Shown here in pieces: positions 55,404-63,383 of a stretch of 64,000 bases of DNA. The first letter of the stretch is position 1, and every line of letters begins with the position of its first letter. The stretch is from Winogradskyella sp. GTDB lineage: Bacteria > Bacteroidota > Bacteroidia > Flavobacteriales > Flavobacteriaceae. The notes beneath the pieces are model-generated. The model made no database searches. It was not told where the DNA came from and saw nothing but the letters and a program-made list of their open reading frames with translations. The stretch covers positions 62,001-126,000 of the forward strand of contig NZ_JANQIM010000024.1 in assembly GCF_028282165.1 (NCBI RefSeq), in the 5' to 3' direction. The translations under genes and the position numbers were made by a program.

Positions 55404-56450
55404 ATGAAAAAAGTAGTAACTTTTGGTGAAATCATGATGAGGTTAGCACCACCAGGATTCTTAAGATTCTCACAAACAAATACTTTTGACGTCATCTACG
55501 GTGGAGGTGAATCTAATGTTGCTGTTTCTTTGGCAAACTATGGTATCCCAGTAAGTTTTGTAACGCGCTTACCTCATAATGACTTAGGGAAATGTGCCAT
55601 GATGGAACTAAGGAAACGTGGTGTACATGTTGACAATATTATTTGGGGTGGTGAGCGTTTAGGTATTTATTTCTTGGAGACAGGTGCTGTGGCAAGAGGT
55701 AGTAAGGTAGTTTATGATCGCGCGCACTCTGGTATGGCAACCATAAAAAAAGGGATGGTCGATTGGGATGAGGTGTTTAAGGATTGTCAATGGTTTCATT
55801 GGACTGGAATTACACCAGCCATTTCCCAAGGTGCAGCTGATGCTTGCTTGGAAGCTTGCCAAATAGCCAGTGAAAAGGGTATTACCATTTCAACAGATTT
55901 GAATTATCGAGCTAAACTTTGGAAGTATTGTGATGATCCTCATCGTGAAAAAATAATGACAGAACTTACAGGCCATTGTGATATTGTATTGGGAAATGAA
56001 GAAGATGCGGAAAAGCATTTCGGAATTCATCCGGAAGGTCTAGATGTTCATAAGCATGGACAGGACGTTAAGGCTGAAGCATTTTTATCGGTTTGCCAAC
56101 AGATGATAGAAAAGTTCCCAAAAGCCAAAAAGGTTATTACAACTTTAAGAGGTTCCATTTCTGCTTCTCACAATACTTGGGCTGGTGTACTTTATGATGG
56201 TAAAAAGATGTACGATACACGTCAATACCAAATTACGGATATTGTAGATCGTGTTGGAGGAGGTGATTCCTTTATGGGCGGCTTGATTTACGGGCTTATC
56301 ACTTATAAAGGTGATGACCAAAAAGCTTTGGATTTTGCCGTTGCTGCTTCTTGCTTAAAGCATACAATTAAAGGAGACGCTAATCAAGTTACGGTTGAAG
56401 AAGTTGAAAAGCTAATGGGTGGAGATGCTTCTGGTCGTGTAGCTAGATAA
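55404..56450 (+). CDS. kdgK: 2-keto-3-deoxygluconate kinase
   Basis: 348 residues, PfkB fold. The sugar-binding GGGESNVA is at 33-40 and the catalytic GGGDSF at 285-290 with Asp288. It phosphorylates KDG from both uronate branches to KDPG in the cytoplasm. ATG at 55404, nine bases before eda. Confidence 0.95.
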   Translation: MKKVVTFGEIMMRLAPPGFLRFSQTNTFDVIYGGGESNVAVSLANYGIPVSFVTRLPHNDLGKCAMMELRKRGVHVDNIIWGGERLGIYFLETGAVARGSKVVYDRAHSGMATIKKGMVDWDEVFKDCQWFHWTGITPAISQGAADACLEACQIASEKGITISTDLNYRAKLWKYCDDPHREKIMTELTGHCDIVLGNEEDAEKHFGIHPEGLDVHKHGQDVKAEAFLSVCQQMIEKFPKAKKVITTLRGSISASHNTWAGVLYDGKKMYDTRQYQITDIVDRVGGGDSFMGGLIYGLITYKGDDQKALDFAVAASCLKHTIKGDANQVTVEEVEKLMGGDASGRVAR

Positions 56451-56459
56451 ATTGAAAAT

Positions 56460-57125
56460 ATGAGTCGTTTTTCAAAAAAGGATATTATTGTTGCAATGGA
56501 AGAAACAGGTATGATTCCTGTATTTAACCACACTGATGTTTCCATTGCCAAGAAAGTACTTGATGCCAGTTATGAAGCTGGTATTAGAGTATTTGAATTT
56601 ACAAACAGAGGTGACAATGCCTTAGAGGTATTTACTGAACTAACTAAACATGCACAGAAATATGAGGATTTGGTTTTAGGTATTGGGACTATTTTTCATA
56701 CGGTTAGTGCGGCAGCTTTTTTCGAGGCTGGTGCTCATTTTATTGTTTCGCCTGCTCTTATTCCTGAAATTGCAGAATACGCCTATACTAATAATATTAT
56801 ATACATTCCAGGTTGCGGTACCGTAACTGAAGTCTTTAGGGCGACCCAACTCAGTTGCGAAGTGATTAAGGTATTTCCTGGAAACGTTTTAGGTCCTGAG
56901 TTTGTAAAAGCTACCAAAGCCGTTTTGCCACATATTAAAATAATGCCAACAGGTGGTGTAGCACCTACTCAAAAAAACCTTTTAGCGTGGTTTAATTCTG
57001 GTGTTAGTTGTGTTGGTATGGGTTCGAAATTGTTTAAGGTATCGGATTTTGAGGACGATACCTTTGCCAGTTTAATAAATAAGATTCAAGACACTTTGAT
57101 GCTTATTAAAACTATTAGAAGTTAA
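56460..57125 (+). CDS. eda: KDPG/KHG aldolase
   Basis: 221 residues, class I TIM-barrel aldolase. Glu46 (VFEFTNR) and the Schiff-base Lys137 (VIKVFPG) are in place, with MPTGGVAP binding phosphate. It cleaves KDPG to pyruvate and glyceraldehyde 3-phosphate. One base separates it from the TRAP binding protein gene. Confidence 0.95.
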   Translation: MSRFSKKDIIVAMEETGMIPVFNHTDVSIAKKVLDASYEAGIRVFEFTNRGDNALEVFTELTKHAQKYEDLVLGIGTIFHTVSAAAFFEAGAHFIVSPALIPEIAEYAYTNNIIYIPGCGTVTEVFRATQLSCEVIKVFPGNVLGPEFVKATKAVLPHIKIMPTGGVAPTQKNLLAWFNSGVSCVGMGSKLFKVSDFEDDTFASLINKIQDTLMLIKTIRS

Positions 57126-57126
57126 T

Positions 57127-58110
57127 ATGGTTAATAGATTAAAGTTCCTATTTATCTTATTAGTTGTATTGATTTTTTTTGGTTGTGCCGAAGAACAAAA
57201 GGTTAAGGTTTTACGACTTGCTCATGGATTGGATACCAATCATCCTGTTCACAAAGCTATGGTTGAATTGGGTAAAAAGCTTAAAGAAAAATCCAAAGGG
57301 CGACTTATTGTAAAACTCTATCCTAGTGGTCAATTAGGGGCAGAACGCGAGTGTTTGGAGTTGCTCCAAATCGGAAGTTTGGATATTACTAAAGTATCAG
57401 CGGCTGTTTTAGAAAATTTTGTTTCTGATTATAAAGTGTTGAGTATTCCATATCTTTTTAGGGATAGACAGCATGCTTATGATTTTTATGATAGTGCTAT
57501 TGGTAAGGAATTATTGCATAAAGGTGGTGATTATAGACTTATGGGCCTTTGTTATTACGATGCCGGAAGCCGAAGCTTTTATACCAAAACTAAAGCCATC
57601 AGTAGTCCAAACGATCTAGAGGGTTTAAAAATTAGGGTTCAAAAAAGTAATATGGCCGTGGAAATGGTGAAACAACTTGGCGGTGCCCCAACACCAATTT
57701 CATGGGGTGAACTATATACGGCCTTACAGCAAGGCGTTGTGGATGGTGCAGAAAACAATTTACCTAGTTTTTTCACCTCTAAACATTATGAAGTGTGCAA
57801 GTATTACAGTTTTGATGAACACACCGCAGTACCTGATATTTTGCTCATCGGCACAGAAAGTTGGAATCGGTTAAATACCCAAGAACATCAATGGCTTCAA
57901 GAAGCGGCAGATGAATCTGCTATTATTCAACGTCAATTTTGGAAGCAAGCAGAGCAGGAAGCACTTGAAACTATAAAAAGGGCTGGTGTTCGAGTCAATT
58001 ATCCTGATAAGAATCCCTTTTCTGAAAAAACTAGAGCAATTTTGAATGTTTTCGAGGGTGATTCAGATGCACAAAAACTAATCAGTGATATCAAAAGCAT
58101 AAATGAATGA
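57127..58110 (+). CDS. TRAP transporter solute-binding lipoprotein (DctP)
   Basis: 327 residues. SPII signal with Cys20 (FFGC). DctP-family motifs include LRLAHG, YPSGQLGAERECLELL and WGELYTALQQGVVDGAENN, and the conserved Arg in LKIRVQKS would bind the carboxylate of the substrate. Context (kdgK, eda) points to a hexuronate. Periplasmic, anchored by lipid. Overlaps the DctQ gene (ATGA). Confidence 0.9.
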   Translation: MVNRLKFLFILLVVLIFFGCAEEQKVKVLRLAHGLDTNHPVHKAMVELGKKLKEKSKGRLIVKLYPSGQLGAERECLELLQIGSLDITKVSAAVLENFVSDYKVLSIPYLFRDRQHAYDFYDSAIGKELLHKGGDYRLMGLCYYDAGSRSFYTKTKAISSPNDLEGLKIRVQKSNMAVEMVKQLGGAPTPISWGELYTALQQGVVDGAENNLPSFFTSKHYEVCKYYSFDEHTAVPDILLIGTESWNRLNTQEHQWLQEAADESAIIQRQFWKQAEQEALETIKRAGVRVNYPDKNPFSEKTRAILNVFEGDSDAQKLISDIKSINE

Positions 58111-58571
58111 GAAGAACGGTAGATACTTTTCTTGAACGTTTGTTGATAGTCATCGTCTTAATTATGTTACTTGCGGTGGTTTGGCAAGTCATTTCGCGTT
58201 ATGTGTTGGGCTCACCAAGTACCTTTACTGATGAAATTGCAAGTTATTCGCTAATATGGTTGGGTCTTTTTGGCGCCGCTTATGCCACCGGAAAAGAGCT
58301 ACATTTAGCCATTGATCTTATTCCAAAAAATACTATCGCTAAGTCTCCTCGGTTCTTCCATGGATTTGTTACATTTTTTGTAATTGTATTCGCTATTTTG
58401 GTAATGGTCATTGGAGGTCTAAGACTCTGTTGGTTAACATGGGTGTTGGAACAAAAATCAGCCGTATTGAAAATACCATTGGCTTTCGTTTATCTTGTTC
58501 TTCCCCTGAGTGGTCTTTTGATCGTGTACTACAGTTTTGATTCGTATCAACAAAAGTTAAAAATACTTTAA
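58107..58571 (+). CDS. TRAP transporter small membrane subunit (DctQ)
   Basis: 154 residues with four hydrophobic segments. The DctQ motif VWQVISRYVLGSPSTFTDEIASYSLIWLGLFGAAY is characteristic. It pairs with the large DctM subunit in the inner membrane. Confidence 0.9.
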   Translation: MRRTVDTFLERLLIVIVLIMLLAVVWQVISRYVLGSPSTFTDEIASYSLIWLGLFGAAYATGKELHLAIDLIPKNTIAKSPRFFHGFVTFFVIVFAILVMVIGGLRLCWLTWVLEQKSAVLKIPLAFVYLVLPLSGLLIVYYSFDSYQQKLKIL

Positions 58572-58575
58572 AGCA

Positions 58576-59871
58576 ATGGATTATACCCAAATACTCATAC
58601 TAGTAATTAGCTTTATTGTTTTTCTGTCTTTACGTGTTCCTATTGCCTACAGCATCGGCTTAGCTGCCTTATTTACACTTGTCGTTTCTCTACCGTTAAT
58701 GCCGGCATTAACCACTTTAGCACAGCGTATGGCAACATCTTTAGATAGTTTTGCTTTATTAGCCATCCCATTTTTTATTTTGGCAGGTCAAGTGATGAAT
58801 CGCGGTGGAATAGCAACTCGCTTAATTGATTTTGCCAAAGCTATTGTAGGGCCATTACCAGGAGGTTTGGCTTTTGTAAATATAATAGCCTGTATGTTGT
58901 TTGGTGCTATATCAGGATCTGCGGTTGCTGCAGCTTCGGCTATTGGCGGTTTTATGAATCCCATGATGGAAAAGGAAGGCTATGATAAATCATTTAGTGC
59001 TGCGGTTAATATTACTAGTGCCACTACAGGTCTCATCATACCACCGAGTAATATTCTTATCATTTATTCCTTGGCCAGTGGTGGTGTTTCAATAGCAGCC
59101 CTGTTTCTTGCGGGTTATGTACCAGGCATACTTATAGGATTGGCATTGATGCTGGTGGCAGCTATTTATTCTTTTATTAAAAAATATCCTACTGAAAAAA
59201 GTGTTGGTCTCAAGATATTCTTTAAACGATTTATAGCTGCATTTCCGAGTTTGCTTTTGTTGGTTATTGTCATAGGCGGGATTGTTGCAGGTATATTTAC
59301 TGCAACAGAAGCTTCGGCAATTGCCGTGATATACACATTTGTACTTGCCTTTGCCTATAAGGAAATAACGCTCAAAGATGTACCTTCAATTTTGTTGGAA
59401 ACCGTTAAGACCAATGCCATCGTGATGTTGCTCATTGCAACTTCTGTGGCCATGTCTTGGGTGATGTCTTATGAAAGTATTCCACAGGAAATAAGTGCTG
59501 GCCTTCTAGCTGTGAGTGATAATCCTATCGTAATACTAATAATCATAAATCTCATTTTGCTTTTTGTGGGCGTTTTTATGGATATGACGCCAGCTGTATT
59601 AATTTTTACGCCCATTTTTTTGCCGATTGTTACTGATATTGGTATCGACCCGATTCATTTTGGTATCATTATGATAATGAATTTGTGTATAGGGCTTTGC
59701 ACACCGCCAGTGGGTTCGGTATTGTTTGTGGGATGTGGTGTAGCCAATCTAAGTATTCAAAAGGTGGTTAGGCCACTTTTGCCTCTGTTTTTAGTGATGA
59801 TTGTAGTATTAATCATTATCACTTATGTGCCAGAATTGAGTTTATGGTTGCCCCGAGTGTTCGGATTTTAG
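58576..59871 (+). CDS. TRAP transporter large permease (DctM)
   Basis: 431 residues with about 12 hydrophobic segments. The DctM motifs MLFGAISGSAVAAASAIG and TPPVGSVLFVG form the Na+-dependent translocation core. It completes a full DctPQM set that imports an acid sugar, presumably hexuronate. Four bases after DctQ. Terminated at 59984-60030. Confidence 0.93.
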   Translation: MDYTQILILVISFIVFLSLRVPIAYSIGLAALFTLVVSLPLMPALTTLAQRMATSLDSFALLAIPFFILAGQVMNRGGIATRLIDFAKAIVGPLPGGLAFVNIIACMLFGAISGSAVAAASAIGGFMNPMMEKEGYDKSFSAAVNITSATTGLIIPPSNILIIYSLASGGVSIAALFLAGYVPGILIGLALMLVAAIYSFIKKYPTEKSVGLKIFFKRFIAAFPSLLLLVIVIGGIVAGIFTATEASAIAVIYTFVLAFAYKEITLKDVPSILLETVKTNAIVMLLIATSVAMSWVMSYESIPQEISAGLLAVSDNPIVILIIINLILLFVGVFMDMTPAVLIFTPIFLPIVTDIGIDPIHFGIIMIMNLCIGLCTPPVGSVLFVGCGVANLSIQKVVRPLLPLFLVMIVVLIIITYVPELSLWLPRVFGF

Positions 59872-59983
59872 TGAGGTAAAGGTCAAAGAAACTATTTAGA
59901 TCAAGTAATGTAAAAAGGCTAGGCTTTTAAATTATCTAGTAGTAAATAATTATTTTAAGTTTTAAGCTTCAATCATTAAATTG

Positions 59984-60030
59984 AAAAGACTCAAGAATAG
60001 CACAAAATAAATTCGTTATTCTTGAGTCTT
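59984..60030. terminator. Bidirectional terminator between DctM and the T9SS paralogue
   Basis: A 14-base perfect stem (59986-59999 with 60017-60030) and a 17-base AT-rich loop, with T residues after the minus-strand stem. It lies between converging stops at 59871 and 60052. Confidence 0.65.
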
Positions 60031-60051
60031 ATTGAATTACTAAGGTAAAAA

Positions 60052-61500
60052 CTATCTCTTAATGATTTTTAAGGTCTGAGTAGCATCACCTGAAGATAAT
60101 TGTAGGAAATAAATCCCTTGTTGAAATTGGGACATATTTATTTTATTTTCATCATTGATAAAGGATAAGTTTTCATAAACTTTCCTGCCCAGTATGTTGT
60201 ATATTGCTACATTTAAGATTTTAAATTCAGAATTAATAGTCAACTCATCTACTACAGGATTCGGATAAACTTCAATATTTTCTATGTCAAAACCATTTAC
60301 AGAAAGGGTGCGTAATGTTCCGTCTAAATTTAAGGTCCAACCTTCTGTCCAATCATTACCATTTTGTACAGCGCCTACATAATTTACATCTGTAAAGAAA
60401 GCATCTAAAGCACCAGCTGCTGTACTATTGGTTGTGCTTGTGCCAACATAGGAATCAACGATGGGGAAGGTGTCTGTAGAATTATCATTTGTTGGTACAT
60501 ATGCGCTATCCTCTGGGTTAAATGTTTCAGCAGTGCTATGAAAACCTGCACCGCCTGCACTAGTGGGATCATTTTCAAAACTTGCAGAATTTCTGAAAAA
60601 GCTCACTCCATTTGTAACACCGTCCTCTGACCCGTTACTGAATCTTATACTTACGTCTACTCCTGTAACAACGGCATTATATATTTGGGCAGTGCCGCCA
60701 TTTCTGATTCTAAATCCAATACCCTCAAAGGCGGCAGACGCATCGTTAAAGGCAGGGCCTGTGATAGTTACATTTGAAAGCAAACCGTTCCCTTCTCTAC
60801 CTTGTATAGCCTCAGAACCTTCTAACATGTTTACAACCCAAAATTGACCATTACCATCCCAATTGTCGCTCCAACGAATACCTGCTTCAGAAGCAATAGG
60901 ATCAGTTGAAACCAAATACTTAAAATTAATTGTTCCGTTATTTATTCTTATTCCATTGTCTCCAGGACGAAAAACTTGAATATATTCTGCTACGGTTTGG
61001 TCTCCACCATTAGTAAACTGGAAGGCATCGTCATCACTACCAGGATACATTAACCTTACATATCGAATAGTACCTGAATTATCGGTGCCGCCAGCGCCCT
61101 CTATACCAATCCCGCTCCACTGACCTCTAGTTGTATCTCCTGGCCCTTGTCCGGGTGCATTCGCCAATGAGTTAAAAACTATGGGATTTGTAGCTGTACC
61201 TTGCCAATCTACTAATCCTAATTGATTAACCTCTAGACGTGTACCTGCTGTTTCAGCAAAAATTTGAGTGCCTTCAGTAATTGTAAGTGTTGTGTTTGCC
61301 GCAACTTCTACTATACCTTCGATAATCCATAACGAAGAATTATCAAGAGTTTCATCGACACTTATAGTCCCAGTTATTTTTTTAAATGCTTGACCGTTCA
61401 ATACAACATCTTCTATGTTGTTTTGTGCGGTTGAATAAGTTTGGACTACTAAAAGGAGAGCCATACTTATCATAAGTTTAGAAAAGTAGTTATGCTTCAT
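60052..61500 (-). CDS. T9SS-secreted paralogue of the surface lipoprotein
   Basis: 482 residues. Sec signal to about residue 25. The same Gly/Asn-rich beta-repeat region as 38726-40252 (residues about 27-395) contains identical runs such as TRLEVNQLGLVDWQGTATN and GDQTVAEYIQV. It then has a type A T9SS sorting domain from about residue 410 (VYPNPVVDEL) to the end. The Ig-like domain and lipobox of its paralogue are absent, so this copy is secreted or anchored through T9SS instead. Two LacI-type operators lie upstream. Activity unknown; oligosaccharide binding or cleavage at the surface is plausible. Confidence 0.8.
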   Translation of the reverse strand: MKHNYFSKLMISMALLLVVQTYSTAQNNIEDVVLNGQAFKKITGTISVDETLDNSSLWIIEGIVEVAANTTLTITEGTQIFAETAGTRLEVNQLGLVDWQGTATNPIVFNSLANAPGQGPGDTTRGQWSGIGIEGAGGTDNSGTIRYVRLMYPGSDDDAFQFTNGGDQTVAEYIQVFRPGDNGIRINNGTINFKYLVSTDPIASEAGIRWSDNWDGNGQFWVVNMLEGSEAIQGREGNGLLSNVTITGPAFNDASAAFEGIGFRIRNGGTAQIYNAVVTGVDVSIRFSNGSEDGVTNGVSFFRNSASFENDPTSAGGAGFHSTAETFNPEDSAYVPTNDNSTDTFPIVDSYVGTSTTNSTAAGALDAFFTDVNYVGAVQNGNDWTEGWTLNLDGTLRTLSVNGFDIENIEVYPNPVVDELTINSEFKILNVAIYNILGRKVYENLSFINDENKINMSQFQQGIYFLQLSSGDATQTLKIIKR

Positions 61501-61568
61501 AATTTGAAATATTTAGTTAAAATTTAGTATTAACGTCTTTTTGTAATTCATAAGAAATATGTAATTAA

Positions 61569-61582
61569 TGCAAACGATTGCA
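61569..61582. promoter_or_regulatory. LacI-type operator, proximal, upstream of the T9SS paralogue
   Basis: TGCAAACGATTGCA matches at 13 of 14 positions, 68 bases before the ATG at 61500. Confidence 0.7.
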
Positions 61583-61747
61583 TAAAATTAATAGATTTAT
61601 TATCAATATGCAATTATTATTGGTATAAAAATGTTAATAACTCATTAAGTTTTCTTTAGAAATAGAATTAAATTGCTTAGTAAAATAGTATATTACAGGA
61701 GATATTTGTGAATAAGATGATGCTTTAATTTGGAAATGTATGGTCAA

Positions 61748-61761
61748 TGCAAACGAATGCA
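61748..61761. promoter_or_regulatory. LacI-type operator, distal, upstream of the T9SS paralogue
   Basis: TGCAAACGAATGCA matches at 12 of 14 positions. Its centre is 179 bases from the proximal site. Confidence 0.6.
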
Positions 61762-61986
61762 TTTTAGACATGATGTGCAATTTATCTCCTAGGAGAACTA
61801 AACTATTCTACCAAAACCTAAGTAGTTGGTATATAAGTATTTAAAAGCAATGAATTTAATATTTTTTTCAGTCCATAACAGATAAATCGAATGTAAGTAT
61901 TGGCACTTAATAGCTTTTTCCTTTTCTAGGGCTTTGGTATGTTTTTTGTAGCTTTTTTTATATAACTAACTACAATCAAATGCATT

Positions 61987-62181
61987 ATGGCCAGAAAATT
62001 AATCCTCCTTTGTGCAGCGCTTCTCTTCTGTTTTGGAAGAATGGATTCTCAGGAAGCCATCGAATGCCAAACTAAGCTTTTAAATTTTCACGAAAAGGTA
62101 AAGGCAAAAAAATATGATGAGGCTTATAAGGACTGGCTATATGTAAAAACAAATGTAGCTGTCAGGTTATTATTGCTCTAG
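61987..62181 (+). pseudogene. Truncated N-terminus of an exported TPR-like protein
   Basis: 64 codons. A signal peptide (to about residue 22) is followed by a helical segment with ECQTKLLNFHEKVKAKKYDEAYKDWLYVKTN, the opening of exported TPR-type proteins in this phylum. It then ends abruptly in VAVRLLLL and a stop, where relatives continue for hundreds of residues. Downstream sequence before 62264 carries no continuation in any frame. Best read as a relic cut at the right edge of the uronate locus, though a short functional protein is possible. Confidence 0.5.
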
Positions 62182-62263
62182 TACATCCAGGTCCTAAAAA
62201 TAATTAGGAGCCTGTTCTTATTGATATAAATCGTAACTTTGAGTTCTCCCAAACGAATTAATT

Positions 62264-62857
62264 ATGTTAGAAAACTTCTGGTTTAATGTGCAATATGGCA
62301 TTAATCATGTACTTGACCCAAATGGATACGACCATGTCCTGTTCTTAATGGTCCTAGCGGTTCCTTATGTGTTTAAGGATTGGAAACGCGTACTTTTACT
62401 TGTATCTATGTTCACCTTAGGTCATACACTGTCCTTGGTTTTAGCAGCTTACGATGTGGTATCTGTAAATGGAAAGCTTGTAGAATTTTTAATTCCGATT
62501 ACTATTTTAGTTGCGGCCATATATAACGTATTTACGGCTGGGAAAAAAGAAACCAACAAATTAGGATTGCTCTTCTTCACTACCTTAGCTTTTGGACTCA
62601 TTCATGGCCTTGGCTTTGCCAGGGAGTTTAAGATGTTTGCAGGGCTATCCGAAAATAAAGTTGAGCTCTTAATAGAATTTGCTCTAGGTATTGAAATAGC
62701 TCAGGTCATTATCGTTTTTGTTGTTCTGTTTTTGGGCTTCTTATTTCAGACCATTTTCAGGTTTTCGCGTCGTGATTGGGTCATGGTACTTTCGGCAATT
62801 GTTATTGGGTTGGTTATACCAATGATTATGGGTAGTGATTTGTTAAACGCTTCCTAA
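62264..62857 (+). CDS. HupE/UreJ-family membrane protein
   Basis: 197 residues with six hydrophobic segments. His-containing motifs GYDHVLFL, TLGHTLSL and GLIHGLGFA are spread over membrane helices, as in HupE/UreJ nickel or metal permease-like proteins. No urease or hydrogenase genes are nearby, so the cargo is uncertain. Inner membrane. Marks return of housekeeping content after the uronate locus. Confidence 0.85.
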   Translation: MLENFWFNVQYGINHVLDPNGYDHVLFLMVLAVPYVFKDWKRVLLLVSMFTLGHTLSLVLAAYDVVSVNGKLVEFLIPITILVAAIYNVFTAGKKETNKLGLLFFTTLAFGLIHGLGFAREFKMFAGLSENKVELLIEFALGIEIAQVIIVFVVLFLGFLFQTIFRFSRRDWVMVLSAIVIGLVIPMIMGSDLLNAS

Positions 62858-62951
62858 TTGATAAAACTTTAACGGCTAGTCCATTGCTATTACAATTCTA
62901 TCCTTTTATATTCGTTAATAACATCGTACGTTTGTGCAATAAATAAGATTA

Positions 62952-63383
62952 ATGTCAGAGAGTAAACAGTTACGATACGATAAGGCTTATCTCCGAATTG
63001 CACACGAATGGGGAAAACTGTCGCATTGCAAGCGTAAACAGGTAGGGGCCATTATAGTAAAAGACCGAATGATTATTTCTGATGGCTACAATGGCACACC
63101 AACAGGTTTCGAAAATTATTGTGAAGATGATGAGGGTTACACCAAGTGGTACGTATTACATGCAGAAGCTAATGCCATTTTAAAAGTAGCAGCATCAACG
63201 CAATCTTGTAAAGGCGCCACATTATATATCACTTTATCGCCATGCAAAGAGTGTAGCAAGCTGATACATCAAGCGGGAATTATTAGGGTGGTCTATTCGC
63301 GAGCATACAAAGATAATTCTGGTCTTGAATTTTTAAAGAAGGCTGGAATAGAATTACAACTTATTGAAGATTTAGAAGCCTAA
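62952..63383 (+). CDS. comEB: Deoxycytidylate (dCMP) deaminase
   Basis: 143 residues. The zinc/catalytic motif HAE is at 70-72 and PCKEC at 97-101 (Cys98, Cys101). It converts dCMP to dUMP for thymidylate supply. ComEB is the name of the family in competence operons, but no competence genes are near. Shares one base with the S41 peptidase gene. Confidence 0.9.
   Translation: MSESKQLRYDKAYLRIAHEWGKLSHCKRKQVGAIIVKDRMIISDGYNGTPTGFENYCEDDEGYTKWYVLHAEANAILKVAASTQSCKGATLYITLSPCKECSKLIHQAGIIRVVYSRAYKDNSGLEFLKKAGIELQLIEDLEA

Larger units (their letters stand above)
61501..61986. other. Intergenic gap carrying two LacI-type operators
   Basis: No coding region is visible. Besides the operators at 61569 and 61748 there is a perfect 12-base palindrome TCTCCTAGGAGA at 61785-61796. 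The sequence is AT-rich, consistent with a promoter region for the T9SS paralogue. Confidence 0.5.
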
